A stretch of DNA of 10,178 bases from JBBSBR01 sp038251135 (GCA_038251135.1 JBBSBR010000028.1:1-10178); one strand, 5' to 3'; numbered from the stretch's first letter, positions 1 to 7,408 are shown. Translations and numbers: made by a program. The notes: generated by a model from the letters alone, not told the origin.

Positions 1-184
1 AGTACGCTTCGTTCCGGTGCTCCTCACGCCTTGCACTTCATCCCGTCAGACGATGAGTAATGCGCGCAACATAATTTGCCAATGAAGATATTATCGCCTA
101 TTCCCTATCTGCTATCAAGCTAATGCTTGAGAAGATGGCAATGGAGCATCGTACCCGATTATGGATTTCCGATCAAGCCAAGGT
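1..184. other. Left edge with no supported gene
   Basis: No gene, tRNA or clear terminator is visible. A plus-strand frame is open from the edge to TAA at 58-60 (19 codons), and a minus-strand frame starting at a GTG near 36 is open to the edge. Both are too short to judge. A small hairpin, CAAGC/GCTTG (116-129), follows the 2824-185 gene on the minus strand, without a T-run. Confidence 0.3.
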
Positions 185-2824
185 TTATGAGACCGAGCGG
201 TCGTCGCCGGGGATTTTGACTTCACCTTGGGTGAGCGGGTCGACCATGGGTGCGCTAGGTTTCGGCGGAGGTGGTGCAGGAATGGCACCGCCGGTTCTAA
301 CCGCGTGCTCTACCGATTCCCGATAGAGGTCGTTTGTTGCCGCGTGCTGGACGACCTGCCCAGGGCGGACGCCCGCGGGTAATGATGAGCTGCGGCTTGG
401 GTCGCTAACTATTGCCCCGATATCTGTAACCGCCTTGTTGGTGTCATATGCTTCATCGACCAAATTGTTGTATCTGGTCACTGAAGACGCTTCGCTGGCC
501 GTCGGTATATAGTGGGCGTCGCCAGACGCTAATGAAGCGGTAGTGGCCGAATTGAGTTCTTCGCGGCGAGTTTCGGTGATCCTGTTTGAGAGCTGGGGGC
601 TGCTTGCTATCGTGCGCGCTACGTCTTTTTGACGGTCTGTAGTAGTATTTTTCTTCCATTGATCAAAGCCTGAAGTAGCAAGTCCCGCCACCTGTTCGGC
701 TCCCATCCCGGAGTATGCTGTGGCGGAATTAGCGGTCGACATCACCAGGTGAGGCGCGGTCTTGACCAGGTCGCCGGCCTTAGATCCGATTGCCTTCTGC
801 CACTCGGGATTACTCGCATCAGAGCCGCCGACTGTGCCTTTTTCCAAGATACGAGTCAGGGCTCCCGTCTCGCTCTTGGCTGCCAATCGAGCCACGGCTG
901 CTCGCTTGGTCAGATCACTGCTGCCAGAGGCCATCGCCGTTTCTTCAAGTTGGGTTGTTGTCATGTTCTCTAGCGCGCGATCGGCCTGGTCGAAACGAGC
1001 CGTATCACCCTTCTTCACGGCTCCCGCCATAGACGCCTGTTGGACGACCCCGGGATTGAAACCAAATCCAGCCCGTTTAGAGGCAATCCGGCGTCCAAAT
1101 GCGTTTGTCGCAGGATCCACTGCCCTCTGGGCGTTTTTGTATTGACGCTCCTCGGCCCGTTTTTTATCGAAATTACTTCCGACACCAACTTGCTTGTTGG
1201 CCATACCGCCGACTTTACCGATGCCCTTAGATGTCATATTAAACAGCGTACCAGAGGCCTTGAAGGCGGCGGGTACTAGAAACAGCGGTATGGCGTAGGC
1301 TATAACGGCCAGTGCCGGTGACCAGGACTGTCCCCCGGCGAGCGTAACGGTGGCAAAGAGTCGCCCGGCGATGAATAACAGCATGACGATCGGATAGAGC
1401 ATCACAGCCTGGAAGAGATTCTTGTACCAGAGCTTAAAGAATTTCTCGGTATTTGGGAGTACCCAGGCTACCATGGCGATCGGCGAGAGCACGACCAGTA
1501 AGGTTATGAGAATCTGGCGGGCCAGCAGCGTAAACAGAACAATGAGCAGGCCGATCGCGGCACCAATGACCGCCGTCAGAGTTAGGCTTATTATGCCGAT
1601 ACCCGCCAAGCCGATTACGCCGATTGTGCCCAACACGCCAACCGCCGTCTGCCCGCCGTTTGAGAAATCAAAGGGCAGGTTGCCAAGTCCTGCGGCGTTG
1701 GCTAGAGCATTCATACCACCACCTAGGACGTTGCCGATATCGACCAAAAAACCCGCCATGAAATAGGATATCTGGACGAGTATAGCCGCCGCTACCAACC
1801 TTGGGAGCGTCTTTTTGATTGTGTAGTTATCGAGCCCTAGCGCCGTACCGAAGATCATGATGAGAAACACGAACACAAATACAATATCGGCGAAGTTACG
1901 GAAATTCGCCCATATCTTGTAGGTGGCGTCCGACGAATTGGTAGAGAGAGGATTAACATGAAGCAAGGCGCCGAGGATCGTTTGGGAGGTTTTAATACCC
2001 GCATCCGCCATGTAGATAATAGGGCAGATAACCCAAGTGAATGAGCCCGCATCGCAGGTGGTGCCGGTAGATGCTCCAGCAGCCGGCTGGCCGGCAGGTG
2101 TGCCTGTACCCGCAGCCAGGACGGCTTTATCGGAGTATGCGAGAACAATAGTTTGCGGAGGACTCTCATAGCAGGTATCAGCCAGCTTTCCGCGATATAT
2201 CATTTTCCCTCTTGTGTTGGACGCATCAGGCTGAATCGAACTATTGCACCCGTCACTACTCTTATAGATAAACTCACCTGAGGTTTGGTCGAGGGTAAAG
2301 GTACTATTTGACGGAATGGTGATACGTAATGGCACTCGCGTATGGGGGGGCACAAACGAATATAATTCATCCTTTAGTGCTTGGATACTTCCAGCGTCCA
2401 CCCATCCGTAATAGGCGGATGCATATTGGGTATTTGAGATGGCTACATTGTAGGGTGCCGCTTTAGTACAGGGCGCCTGAGTGATGGTGGAGGATATTTT
2501 GCCTGCACTTACGACCGTAAGAGACCCACTTCCAGGATTACCCCAATCTTTAATATCTAAGACATCTCCTGTGCAGCCAGCCCCGGTGTTTGGATCAGGA
2601 TCGTTCTGCCGGTAATATTGATGCGTGGCATCTCCCGGGACAGGATCGACATAGTATATGCCATTGGTGGAATCATATATGGTAGCCCAATTCAACCACG
2701 TATAAATCGTGCCAGTGCTAGGAGGTAGAGCTATTGCCTGAACGGCAGAAGACGAAAAAAGCATCAAGAATCCCGAAAGCAGGATGAACGGTGCCACCGT
2801 AAGCCTAAGCACAAGCTTTATCAT
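185..2824 (-). CDS. VirB6/TrbL-like polytopic membrane protein, copy 1 (type IV secretion channel)
   Basis: This 879-residue protein probably forms part of the inner-membrane channel of a type IV secretion system. A signal peptide occupies residues 1-30, with cleavage likely after AVQA. An exported, Cys-containing domain spans about 31-260. A motif FTWVICPII follows at 262-270, then a polytopic core at about 310-520 with about six hydrophobic segments. The core contains PRLVAAAILVQ (341-351), VDIGNVLGGG (361-370) and SPIAMVAWVLPNTE (447-460). A hydrophilic, largely helical tail runs from about 525 to 879 and ends in a proline-rich stretch. The core is clearly paralogous to the protein encoded at 3779-6340, with the same motifs in the same order, while ectodomain and tail differ. 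The size suits the extended VirB6 proteins of CPR bacteria rather than the roughly 300-residue Agrobacterium form. The ATG at 2824 starts the signal peptide; no Shine-Dalgarno is visible, and the promoter predicts a leaderless mRNA. Family assignment is by pattern recognition; the substrate is unknown. Confidence 0.82.
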   Translation of the reverse strand: MIKLVLRLTVAPFILLSGFLMLFSSSAVQAIALPPSTGTIYTWLNWATIYDSTNGIYYVDPVPGDATHQYYRQNDPDPNTGAGCTGDVLDIKDWGNPGSGSLTVVSAGKISSTITQAPCTKAAPYNVAISNTQYASAYYGWVDAGSIQALKDELYSFVPPHTRVPLRITIPSNSTFTLDQTSGEFIYKSSDGCNSSIQPDASNTRGKMIYRGKLADTCYESPPQTIVLAYSDKAVLAAGTGTPAGQPAAGASTGTTCDAGSFTWVICPIIYMADAGIKTSQTILGALLHVNPLSTNSSDATYKIWANFRNFADIVFVFVFLIMIFGTALGLDNYTIKKTLPRLVAAAILVQISYFMAGFLVDIGNVLGGGMNALANAAGLGNLPFDFSNGGQTAVGVLGTIGVIGLAGIGIISLTLTAVIGAAIGLLIVLFTLLARQILITLLVVLSPIAMVAWVLPNTEKFFKLWYKNLFQAVMLYPIVMLLFIAGRLFATVTLAGGQSWSPALAVIAYAIPLFLVPAAFKASGTLFNMTSKGIGKVGGMANKQVGVGSNFDKKRAEERQYKNAQRAVDPATNAFGRRIASKRAGFGFNPGVVQQASMAGAVKKGDTARFDQADRALENMTTTQLEETAMASGSSDLTKRAAVARLAAKSETGALTRILEKGTVGGSDASNPEWQKAIGSKAGDLVKTAPHLVMSTANSATAYSGMGAEQVAGLATSGFDQWKKNTTTDRQKDVARTIASSPQLSNRITETRREELNSATTASLASGDAHYIPTASEASSVTRYNNLVDEAYDTNKAVTDIGAIVSDPSRSSSLPAGVRPGQVVQHAATNDLYRESVEHAVRTGGAIPAPPPPKPSAPMVDPLTQGEVKIPGDDRSVS

Positions 2825-2830
2825 AGACTT

Positions 2831-2859
2831 ATCATACTGAATCGAATATCAAATGTAAA
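2831..2859 (-). promoter_or_regulatory. Sigma-70-type promoter of the 2824 gene, predicted leaderless
   Basis: On the minus strand TTTACA (2859-2854) is followed by exactly 17 bases and then TATGAT (2836-2831), each one mismatch from consensus. The start would lie about seven bases beyond the -10 box, at the A of the ATG (2824), giving a transcript with no 5' leader. The -35 box overlaps the T-tract of the terminator that ends the upstream gene. Judged by eye. Confidence 0.6.
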
Positions 2860-2900
2860 AGCCGCCCCCTTACCGAGCGTATGCTCGGCAGGTTGGCGGC
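2856..2900 (-). terminator. Intrinsic terminator of the 3657-2914 gene
   Basis: Read on the minus strand, an outer stem GCCGCC (2900-2895) pairs with GGCGGC (2866-2861). Inside it lies a 6-bp hairpin, CCGAGC/GCTCGG (2888-2873), with a four-base loop. TTTTACATTT follows directly. The plus strand has no T-run after the stem, so it acts in the minus direction. It starts about 13 bases past the stop codon at 2914. Confidence 0.7.
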
Positions 2901-2913
2901 TACACCTCTAGGT

Positions 2914-3657
2914 TTAGTTACTAAACGTAGAGATATCGAGCTTCCAGACTAGTTGGGCTCCATCATTGAGAAGAACCGCCTGGATCTTCTCGTGATTGAC
3001 TGGGCTGGGCGCCGACGCCGCCGAGATTTCGTAGGCGACGTCGTAGGTGGCGATAAAATATGCCGGCCCGGATGCCTGGACGCTGAAGTTGGATATGTCC
3101 GCCTTCAGCAATCCAGCCCCCGCCTCACTGGACCCCATGGCTTTTACCGTATCGGTGTAAGCCGCTACGTTTCGGCTGACGAACGCGGCGTCGAAGTAGC
3201 GTGTATCTCGGGAGTTTATGCCCAGGATGATGACGTCTTCGAACCATTGAGCATTGGCCTTGTAGTCAGTGAGGGCCGGCTTCGGAGGGAGCTTGATGCC
3301 TCCTGAGGCAACAGGCTCGGTCGGCGCAGGCACGCTCGCAGTGGGCTGACTTGAAGTGGCGGTTAGTCCGGAGTTTGTCTGCGCCACCGAGTTCGGTGAT
3401 CCGACGGCCGCTCCTAGTGCGACAAGAGCCACAATTAGGAGTACGAAGGGCACCATGGAGATGACTGTCGCGATGGCGCCGAACTTCCAGTACCGCTTCG
3501 TCGGCCAAGTCTGACGGCCGAACGACTTCCTGATTTCGATGAACAGCGCGCCCCAGATGCCGAACAGGATAGCCCACCAGATGCTGGGAGCCGGCTTGGG
3601 CAGCGGAGCGGAGGGAGCCTGTCCCTCCACCGGCTGGTTGTCGGTGTTGAGAGACAT
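2914..3657 (-). CDS. Membrane-anchored protein with a possible NTF2/VirB8-like exported domain, unknown function
   Basis: I do not recognise this 247-residue protein by family. Residues 1-24 are Pro/Ala-rich and polar. A hydrophobic, Trp-rich stretch (25-41) and a strong transmembrane segment (about 61-86) flank a basic loop (43-58). A low-complexity Ser/Thr/Pro linker (about 88-125) leads to a compact domain (128-247). That domain looks like two or three helices followed by beta-strands, with the sections around ISNFSVQASG, YFIATYDVAYEI and KIQAVLLNDG resembling the strand half of an NTF2-like fold. A membrane anchor plus NTF2-like periplasmic domain is the VirB8 plan. Its position between two VirB6-like genes would fit, but this is inference and not homology I can show. 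GAGG at 3666-3663, five bases before the ATG at 3657, supports the start. It has its own promoter and terminator. Confidence 0.75.
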   Translation of the reverse strand: MSLNTDNQPVEGQAPSAPLPKPAPSIWWAILFGIWGALFIEIRKSFGRQTWPTKRYWKFGAIATVISMVPFVLLIVALVALGAAVGSPNSVAQTNSGLTATSSQPTASVPAPTEPVASGGIKLPPKPALTDYKANAQWFEDVIILGINSRDTRYFDAAFVSRNVAAYTDTVKAMGSSEAGAGLLKADISNFSVQASGPAYFIATYDVAYEISAASAPSPVNHEKIQAVLLNDGAQLVWKLDISTFSN

Positions 3658-3674
3658 AGCGTCCTCGCTTTCGC

Positions 3675-3725
3675 CTAGATGCTAGATGTAAAATGCCGGG
3701 ATTTCCGGCCAAGTCACGGGGTGAC
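3675..3725 (-). promoter_or_regulatory. Structured 5' leader of the 3657 gene
   Basis: The predicted leader contains three small elements. GTCAC-GGG-GTGAC (3713-3725) is a perfect 5-bp inverted repeat at the expected transcript start. GCCGG/CCGGC (3695-3709) is a hairpin with a five-base loop, followed on the minus strand by ATTTTA. The 7-mer CTAGATG is repeated in tandem at 3675-3688. Any of these could be an operator or attenuator. No known riboswitch is recognised, and the second hairpin is too short to call a terminator. Confidence 0.3.
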
Positions 3726-3734
3726 CATGCCTTG

Positions 3735-3762
3735 TTTATACACCAAATACCTAAAAAGTCAA
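3735..3762 (-). promoter_or_regulatory. Promoter of the 3657-2914 gene
   Basis: On the minus strand TTGACT (3762-3757) and TATAAA (3740-3735) are separated by 16 bases. The start would be near 3728, leaving a leader of about 70 bases before the ATG at 3657. It lies just past the stop of the 3779 gene. I see no convincing terminator between them, so read-through from upstream could add to expression. Confidence 0.5.
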
Positions 3763-3778
3763 TGGTTTTGTGATTGCG

Positions 3779-6340
3779 CTAGATGCGCCGCCGCCCGGAC
3801 TTGTCGTCCCGGTCGTACTCCAGCCCATACGACTTCCCGCTCTCTTCGTACGGGTGGCCGATATCGAAATCATAACCGCGCATCCAGTCGCGGACGATAT
3901 TGGCTTTACCTTTGGCGCTGTAGCCCTTCCAGAAAGTCTCGTCGATGCCGGCCAATTTGGCGATGTCGTCTGTCGTGTCCTCGTCTTGTTCGAGGTGGGC
4001 GAGTGCAGCCTCGTACACGCGCGGATTCTCCTTCTCGAAGATGTCCCGGTTCTTTTCAATATTCTTGAGCCACTCGTAACGTACGCCGCGCGAGGCGAAG
4101 TCCTTGTGGTGCGGACTGAAGGCCTTTTCCACCGTCGAAGCATCCAGGTTCTTGGCATATGATGTGGCAATTTCTTCGGCTGCTTGATTAATCTGCGGGT
4201 CGCTGTCGCCCCGCTTGCCCATTTGTTTGAAGTTATCTACGGAGTGCTTATCCCCGAAGGCGCTCGATGTAACGCTGCGTAAGAGTCCACCGAGGACGTT
4301 GGTATCCACGTCGCCGACGTCGCGGTGAATCGTTTGAACCACCTTGCCGAGGGCGTCCTTGATCTCGTAGTTATCCGTCGCCTTACTGATACGAGCCATC
4401 AGGGTCGGCTTCGAGCCGAATTCCTTGCCCCCGGCTATCAGGAGATCCGGATACTCCATGCTCAGCTTGCCGTTGACGCCCAGGCGCCGTCCGCTCGGGG
4501 CGGTTAGCGATTTAATCGTACTGTCGTTTGAGAAGCCCATATCGGCGAGGCGCTTCTGGACGGCTACCCGCCCGACCGGCGTCGAGGCCAGGTGCATCAG
4601 GTTCGGAGCGTCGGTCTGGAGTTCGCGCCGGGCCTTCAGGCGCTTGGCATCGTCGGTCTCATAATAGGCCGTCCAGACTTTCTGCAGGTTTGGAATAGAG
4701 GCTTCCTCGAGCTCGCCGAGCGTCTTGGCGGTTGAAGCTACGATGCCGGAGCGAAGCTTCTCGGTACCGCGGGCGGTTTTGGGCGCGTTCAGGAAGGCCG
4801 TACCGGCGGCAAAGGTTGCCGTCTTGCCGATACCGCGGCTGACGGCGTTGCCGTTGCCCAGCGCCTTGACGGCATCGGACTTCACGAATCGGTTCATGTA
4901 GTCGGCCTGGCGGGCCTTGCGGCCGTCGGCGCTGCGCTGCCAGAACTCGCTCCCCTTGAGGACGCCCTGTCCCTTAGTACCGGCACTGTTTATCATGCCC
5001 GTGAATCGGCTCAATCCCTTGCTGGCCCAGCGGAAAGTGGCGGGAATCATGAGGAAGGCGGCAATGGCGATAAGCGGTTGGATAATCGCCACGGCTACCG
5101 CGGCAGGTGCGGAGGCCGCGGTGGACGAAGTAAACGGCAAAATCTCGCTGACGATGCTCGCGATCGACAGCACGCCCACGATGATCGGGTACATGAGGAT
5201 CAGGCTCATAAAGAGCTTACGCCAGGCGGTAAAGTAACTCTCGGTATTGGGCAAAACCCAGGCCAGGATCGCCAGCGGCGAGATGGCGATCAGAATGGCA
5301 ATGATTAAGAAGCGGGCTCCCAGGGTAAGAAACACCACAAAGATGCTTATCAGCAGGCTGAGCAGGAGCGGCAGAGCGATGGTCCAAGTAGCCAGGATGG
5401 CGATGGCGCCGGCGCCCACGATAACCGCCAGGCTGCCGGTAATCATGTTGCCGAGCGCATTGGTGAGGGTCGGCGCGCTGGCCGTCGGGTTGAGGGTACT
5501 CAAGACGAACGTCTCGATACCGCCGCCCAGGACGTTGCCGAAGTCAACGATGAGGCTCGAGATACCGAAGCTGAACTGCACCAGGACGGCCGCGGCCACC
5601 AGACGCGGCAGCATCCGTTTGACGGTGTATTTATTGAGCCCGCCGATATCCTGCTCGGCCAGAGTCGCGTAGATAATTACGAGGAAGACGAGGATAAAGA
5701 GCACCTCGGTCAGGTCTCTCACATGGAGCCAGACTTGGTGCAGCTCGGGGGTGGTTTCGGCCGAGATCGGCTTGACCTCCAACAGCGGAATCAGCGCGCT
5801 TTTGACCAGGTTGCCGATGGTGCTCGAGACGTTGTCGATGACAGGGCAAAACAGCCAAGTGAAGCCGCCCTGTTGGCAGGTACCTGTGGCCGTTTGGCCC
5901 GCCGCGGTCGCCGTGGCGGCATCGGTCTGGGTCGTGGTACTGCCGTCGGCTTTCGATACGGCGACGGGCGAGTCGAGATTGGCGCAGGCGGCGGCCGCAG
6001 GCACGGTGAGGTTGGCCAGGCTGGGGTAGATCTTGGTGTAATTATCGCCGTCCACGCTCAATTTGATCTGTGAAACAACGACGCCGGTACTGCAGGTCAG
6101 CTGGGCGCTGCCGCTAAATTCCGCCCCGCCGCCGGCCGGAGAACCGCTTTTGGTCAGCGTGGCCGCTACCTTGTAGGCACCGCCGGAGGCGGTGATCGTC
6201 TGATTGGCGGTATCCTTCCAGACGTAGGTTTCGCCGGCGGCCTGGGCGGGTTGCCCAAACAGCCCGATACCGAGCGTGGTGGCACTTGCAAGCATAAGCA
6301 GCGCAAGGTGACGTTTCCAGATGGCGCTTAGGGAAAACAC
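3779..6340 (-). CDS. VirB6/TrbL-like polytopic membrane protein, copy 2 (type IV secretion channel)
   Basis: This 853-residue protein is the paralogue of the one encoded at 185-2824. The signal peptide ends near QAQA-type residues 31-35 (PAQAA). The exported domain is shorter, about 36-158. FTWLFCPVI sits at 160-168. The polytopic core, about 208-435, contains KRMLPRLVAAAVLVQ (241-255), VDFGNVLGGG (265-274) and SPLAILAWVLPNTE (354-367). A long charged cytoplasmic tail (about 438-853) does not obviously match the tail of copy 1. The role is inferred as inner-membrane channel of a type IV secretion system. The start is GTG at 6340: it is the only good in-frame start before the signal peptide, since an in-frame TGA lies upstream and the ATG at 6353 is in another frame. 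No Shine-Dalgarno is seen; the promoter predicts a leader of about two bases. Confidence 0.82.
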   Translation of the reverse strand: MFSLSAIWKRHLALLMLASATTLGIGLFGQPAQAAGETYVWKDTANQTITASGGAYKVAATLTKSGSPAGGGAEFSGSAQLTCSTGVVVSQIKLSVDGDNYTKIYPSLANLTVPAAAACANLDSPVAVSKADGSTTTQTDAATATAAGQTATGTCQQGGFTWLFCPVIDNVSSTIGNLVKSALIPLLEVKPISAETTPELHQVWLHVRDLTEVLFILVFLVIIYATLAEQDIGGLNKYTVKRMLPRLVAAAVLVQFSFGISSLIVDFGNVLGGGIETFVLSTLNPTASAPTLTNALGNMITGSLAVIVGAGAIAILATWTIALPLLLSLLISIFVVFLTLGARFLIIAILIAISPLAILAWVLPNTESYFTAWRKLFMSLILMYPIIVGVLSIASIVSEILPFTSSTAASAPAAVAVAIIQPLIAIAAFLMIPATFRWASKGLSRFTGMINSAGTKGQGVLKGSEFWQRSADGRKARQADYMNRFVKSDAVKALGNGNAVSRGIGKTATFAAGTAFLNAPKTARGTEKLRSGIVASTAKTLGELEEASIPNLQKVWTAYYETDDAKRLKARRELQTDAPNLMHLASTPVGRVAVQKRLADMGFSNDSTIKSLTAPSGRRLGVNGKLSMEYPDLLIAGGKEFGSKPTLMARISKATDNYEIKDALGKVVQTIHRDVGDVDTNVLGGLLRSVTSSAFGDKHSVDNFKQMGKRGDSDPQINQAAEEIATSYAKNLDASTVEKAFSPHHKDFASRGVRYEWLKNIEKNRDIFEKENPRVYEAALAHLEQDEDTTDDIAKLAGIDETFWKGYSAKGKANIVRDWMRGYDFDIGHPYEESGKSYGLEYDRDDKSGRRRI

Positions 6341-6348
6341 AATTGGTA

Positions 6349-6377
6349 AACATAACAGAATTTGACCGATAAGTCAA
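6349..6377 (-). promoter_or_regulatory. Minus-direction half of a divergent promoter (for the 6340 gene)
   Basis: On the minus strand TTGACT (6377-6372), a 17-base spacer and TATGTT (6354-6349) form a sigma-70-like promoter. TG one base before the -10 box adds an extended -10 element. The start would fall near 6342, about two bases before the GTG at 6340. Confidence 0.55.
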
Positions 6378-6394
6378 AAACTGTTTTGACTTAT
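6369..6394. repeat. Perfect 11-bp inverted repeat between divergent promoters
   Basis: The left arm ATAAGTCAAAA (6369-6379) and right arm TTTTGACTTAT (6384-6394) are exact reverse complements around the four bases ACTG. Each arm contains the -35 box of the promoter on its own side. It could simply be two symmetric -35 regions, or also an operator through which one dimeric regulator controls both secretion-channel and pilin transcription. Confidence 0.8.
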
Positions 6395-6414
6395 GCTTTG
6401 AGCTTGGCTACAAT
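6386..6414 (+). promoter_or_regulatory. Plus-direction half of the divergent promoter (pilin operon), predicted leaderless
   Basis: TTGACT (6386-6391), 17 bases, then TACAAT (6409-6414): each hexamer is one mismatch from consensus, with ideal spacing. The transcript should begin at 6421-6422, which is the A of the ATG at 6422 or one base before it, so the first pilin-like gene would be translated from a leaderless mRNA. Confidence 0.65.
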
Positions 6415-6421
6415 CTGGGCA

Positions 6422-7060
6422 ATGAAACGATTTCTGATCATTATTCCTGCCATGCTTATCGCTTCGGCCGCGAGTCTTGCGCCGGTCTCTCTGGCGCTCA
6501 TCGGTAGCGTCGGGTTGTCGTCGAACGTCGCCGCGGCCGCCGTGACGCAAAATGTATTCTGTAAGGACGGCTATAGCGGGTACACGACCGACCCGGTAGC
6601 ATTTTGTAAGACCCATTCGGGACCAGCCGACGTTTCGGGCGGAAGTCAGACTTATGTCTGCGTCGATAAGACCGTCCAGACAGGCCCTGATGCCGCGACG
6701 GCTTGCTCACAGAATGGCGGCGGCGCGAGCGTAGCTTCCGGAGCCTGCGGTCCTAACGCCATTGCGGTTAGCATTCCCATATTCGCGGCGGATGGTAAGT
6801 GCGTCCCCAACGACCCCGCCTCCGGCGGCGCCATCGTCTGGTACGCCAAACAGCTGATTAAACTCGCCAGCGGCGCAGTGGGCAGTGTGATCTTGCTCAT
6901 GCTCCTCATAGCCGGCATCCAATACATCACGGCGGCCGGCGACCCGGGTCGCGTCAAGTCGGCCAAGACCCGTATAACCAACTCGATGATCGCCCTGCTG
7001 CTGTTTCTGATGGCCTTCGCCATCCTGAGTTTCCTGATTCCGGGAGGGGTACTCGGCTGA
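6422..7060 (+). CDS. Pilin-like protein 1 with a six-cysteine exported domain
   Basis: This 212-residue protein heads the pilin operon. A signal peptide covers residues 1-40 and ends in a run of Ala. The exported domain (about 41-135) holds six cysteines (47, 62, 80, 95, 109, 127), enough for three disulfides. Two transmembrane helices (about 150-170 and 188-207) flank the short loop AAGDPGRVKSAKTRI (171-185). That two-helix hairpin with a basic loop is the type IV secretion pilin (VirB2/TrbC-like) plan shared with the four genes that follow; only this copy has a large ectodomain. I infer a specialised subunit, such as a tip or base component. ATG 6422 is chosen over an upstream in-frame TTG (6362) because the signal peptide starts here and the predicted transcript begins here. 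The stop TGA overlaps the next ATG by one base. Confidence 0.8.
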   Translation: MKRFLIIIPAMLIASAASLAPVSLALIGSVGLSSNVAAAAVTQNVFCKDGYSGYTTDPVAFCKTHSGPADVSGGSQTYVCVDKTVQTGPDAATACSQNGGGASVASGACGPNAIAVSIPIFAADGKCVPNDPASGGAIVWYAKQLIKLASGAVGSVILLMLLIAGIQYITAAGDPGRVKSAKTRITNSMIALLLFLMAFAILSFLIPGGVLG

Positions 7061-7401
7061 TGATTATCCAGAGTTTATTTCATTTGGCGGCAACTTGCCC
7101 GGGCCAGAAGCCGGGCATACCCGGACTCTACAACGGACTCTGCGACGCTTCCGGCAACGTTCAACTCACGAGCCTGTCCGATATCTACGTGATTATCGGC
7201 AACGTTATACAGATTGTGTTGTCCCTGGCCGGCGCCCTCGCGGTGATCTTCATAATCGTCGGCGGCATCTACTACGCCATATCGGCCGGGGACCCCGGCC
7301 GCATCAAGCGGGCCAAAGATATCATTACCCAGGCGATTACCGGGCTGGTAATCATCTTGGGCGCGTACGCGGCCATTGTATTTATTTCGAGCAGGTTCTA
7401 G
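7060..7401 (+). CDS. Type IV secretion pilin-like protein 2
   Basis: This is a 113-residue small membrane protein. It has a short N-terminal region with two cysteines (13, 28), a first transmembrane helix at about 43-72, the loop SAGDPGRIKRAKDII (75-89), and a second helix at about 92-109. The two-helix hairpin with a positively charged loop matches VirB2/TrbC-type pilins and the T4SS pilin family common in CPR genomes. No clear cleavable signal peptide is present. The ATG overlaps the preceding stop as TGATG, which suggests translational coupling, and a purine-rich GGGAGGGG run lies about 11-18 bases upstream. Its role as a pilus subunit is inferred from architecture and company. Confidence 0.82.
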   Translation: MIIQSLFHLAATCPGQKPGIPGLYNGLCDASGNVQLTSLSDIYVIIGNVIQIVLSLAGALAVIFIIVGGIYYAISAGDPGRIKRAKDIITQAITGLVIILGAYAAIVFISSRF

Positions 7402-7408
7402 GTTAGAC

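Noticed and set aside
1..184. Possible gene ends at the left edge (plus frame to TAA at 58-60; minus GTG near 36 open to the edge)
   Set aside because: Twelve to nineteen codons with no recognisable sequence cannot separate a real gene end from chance.
3751..4170. Overlapping frames in the tail of the 3779-6340 gene (minus 3751-4170 and plus 3770-4162)
   Set aside because: Both are shadows of the VirB6-like tail; one is rich in Arg/Thr/Ser as expected of an out-of-frame translation, and neither has a start signal or domain.
6362..6421. In-frame TTG extension of the first pilin-like gene
   Set aside because: It would put 20 residues in front of a complete signal peptide and place the start upstream of the predicted promoter.
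7058..7060. TGA possibly recoded as glycine, as in some CPR phyla
   Set aside because: TGA ends the first pilin-like gene right at the next ATG and also ends the FemAB-like frame at a natural C-terminus, while no long frame here has an internal TGA.
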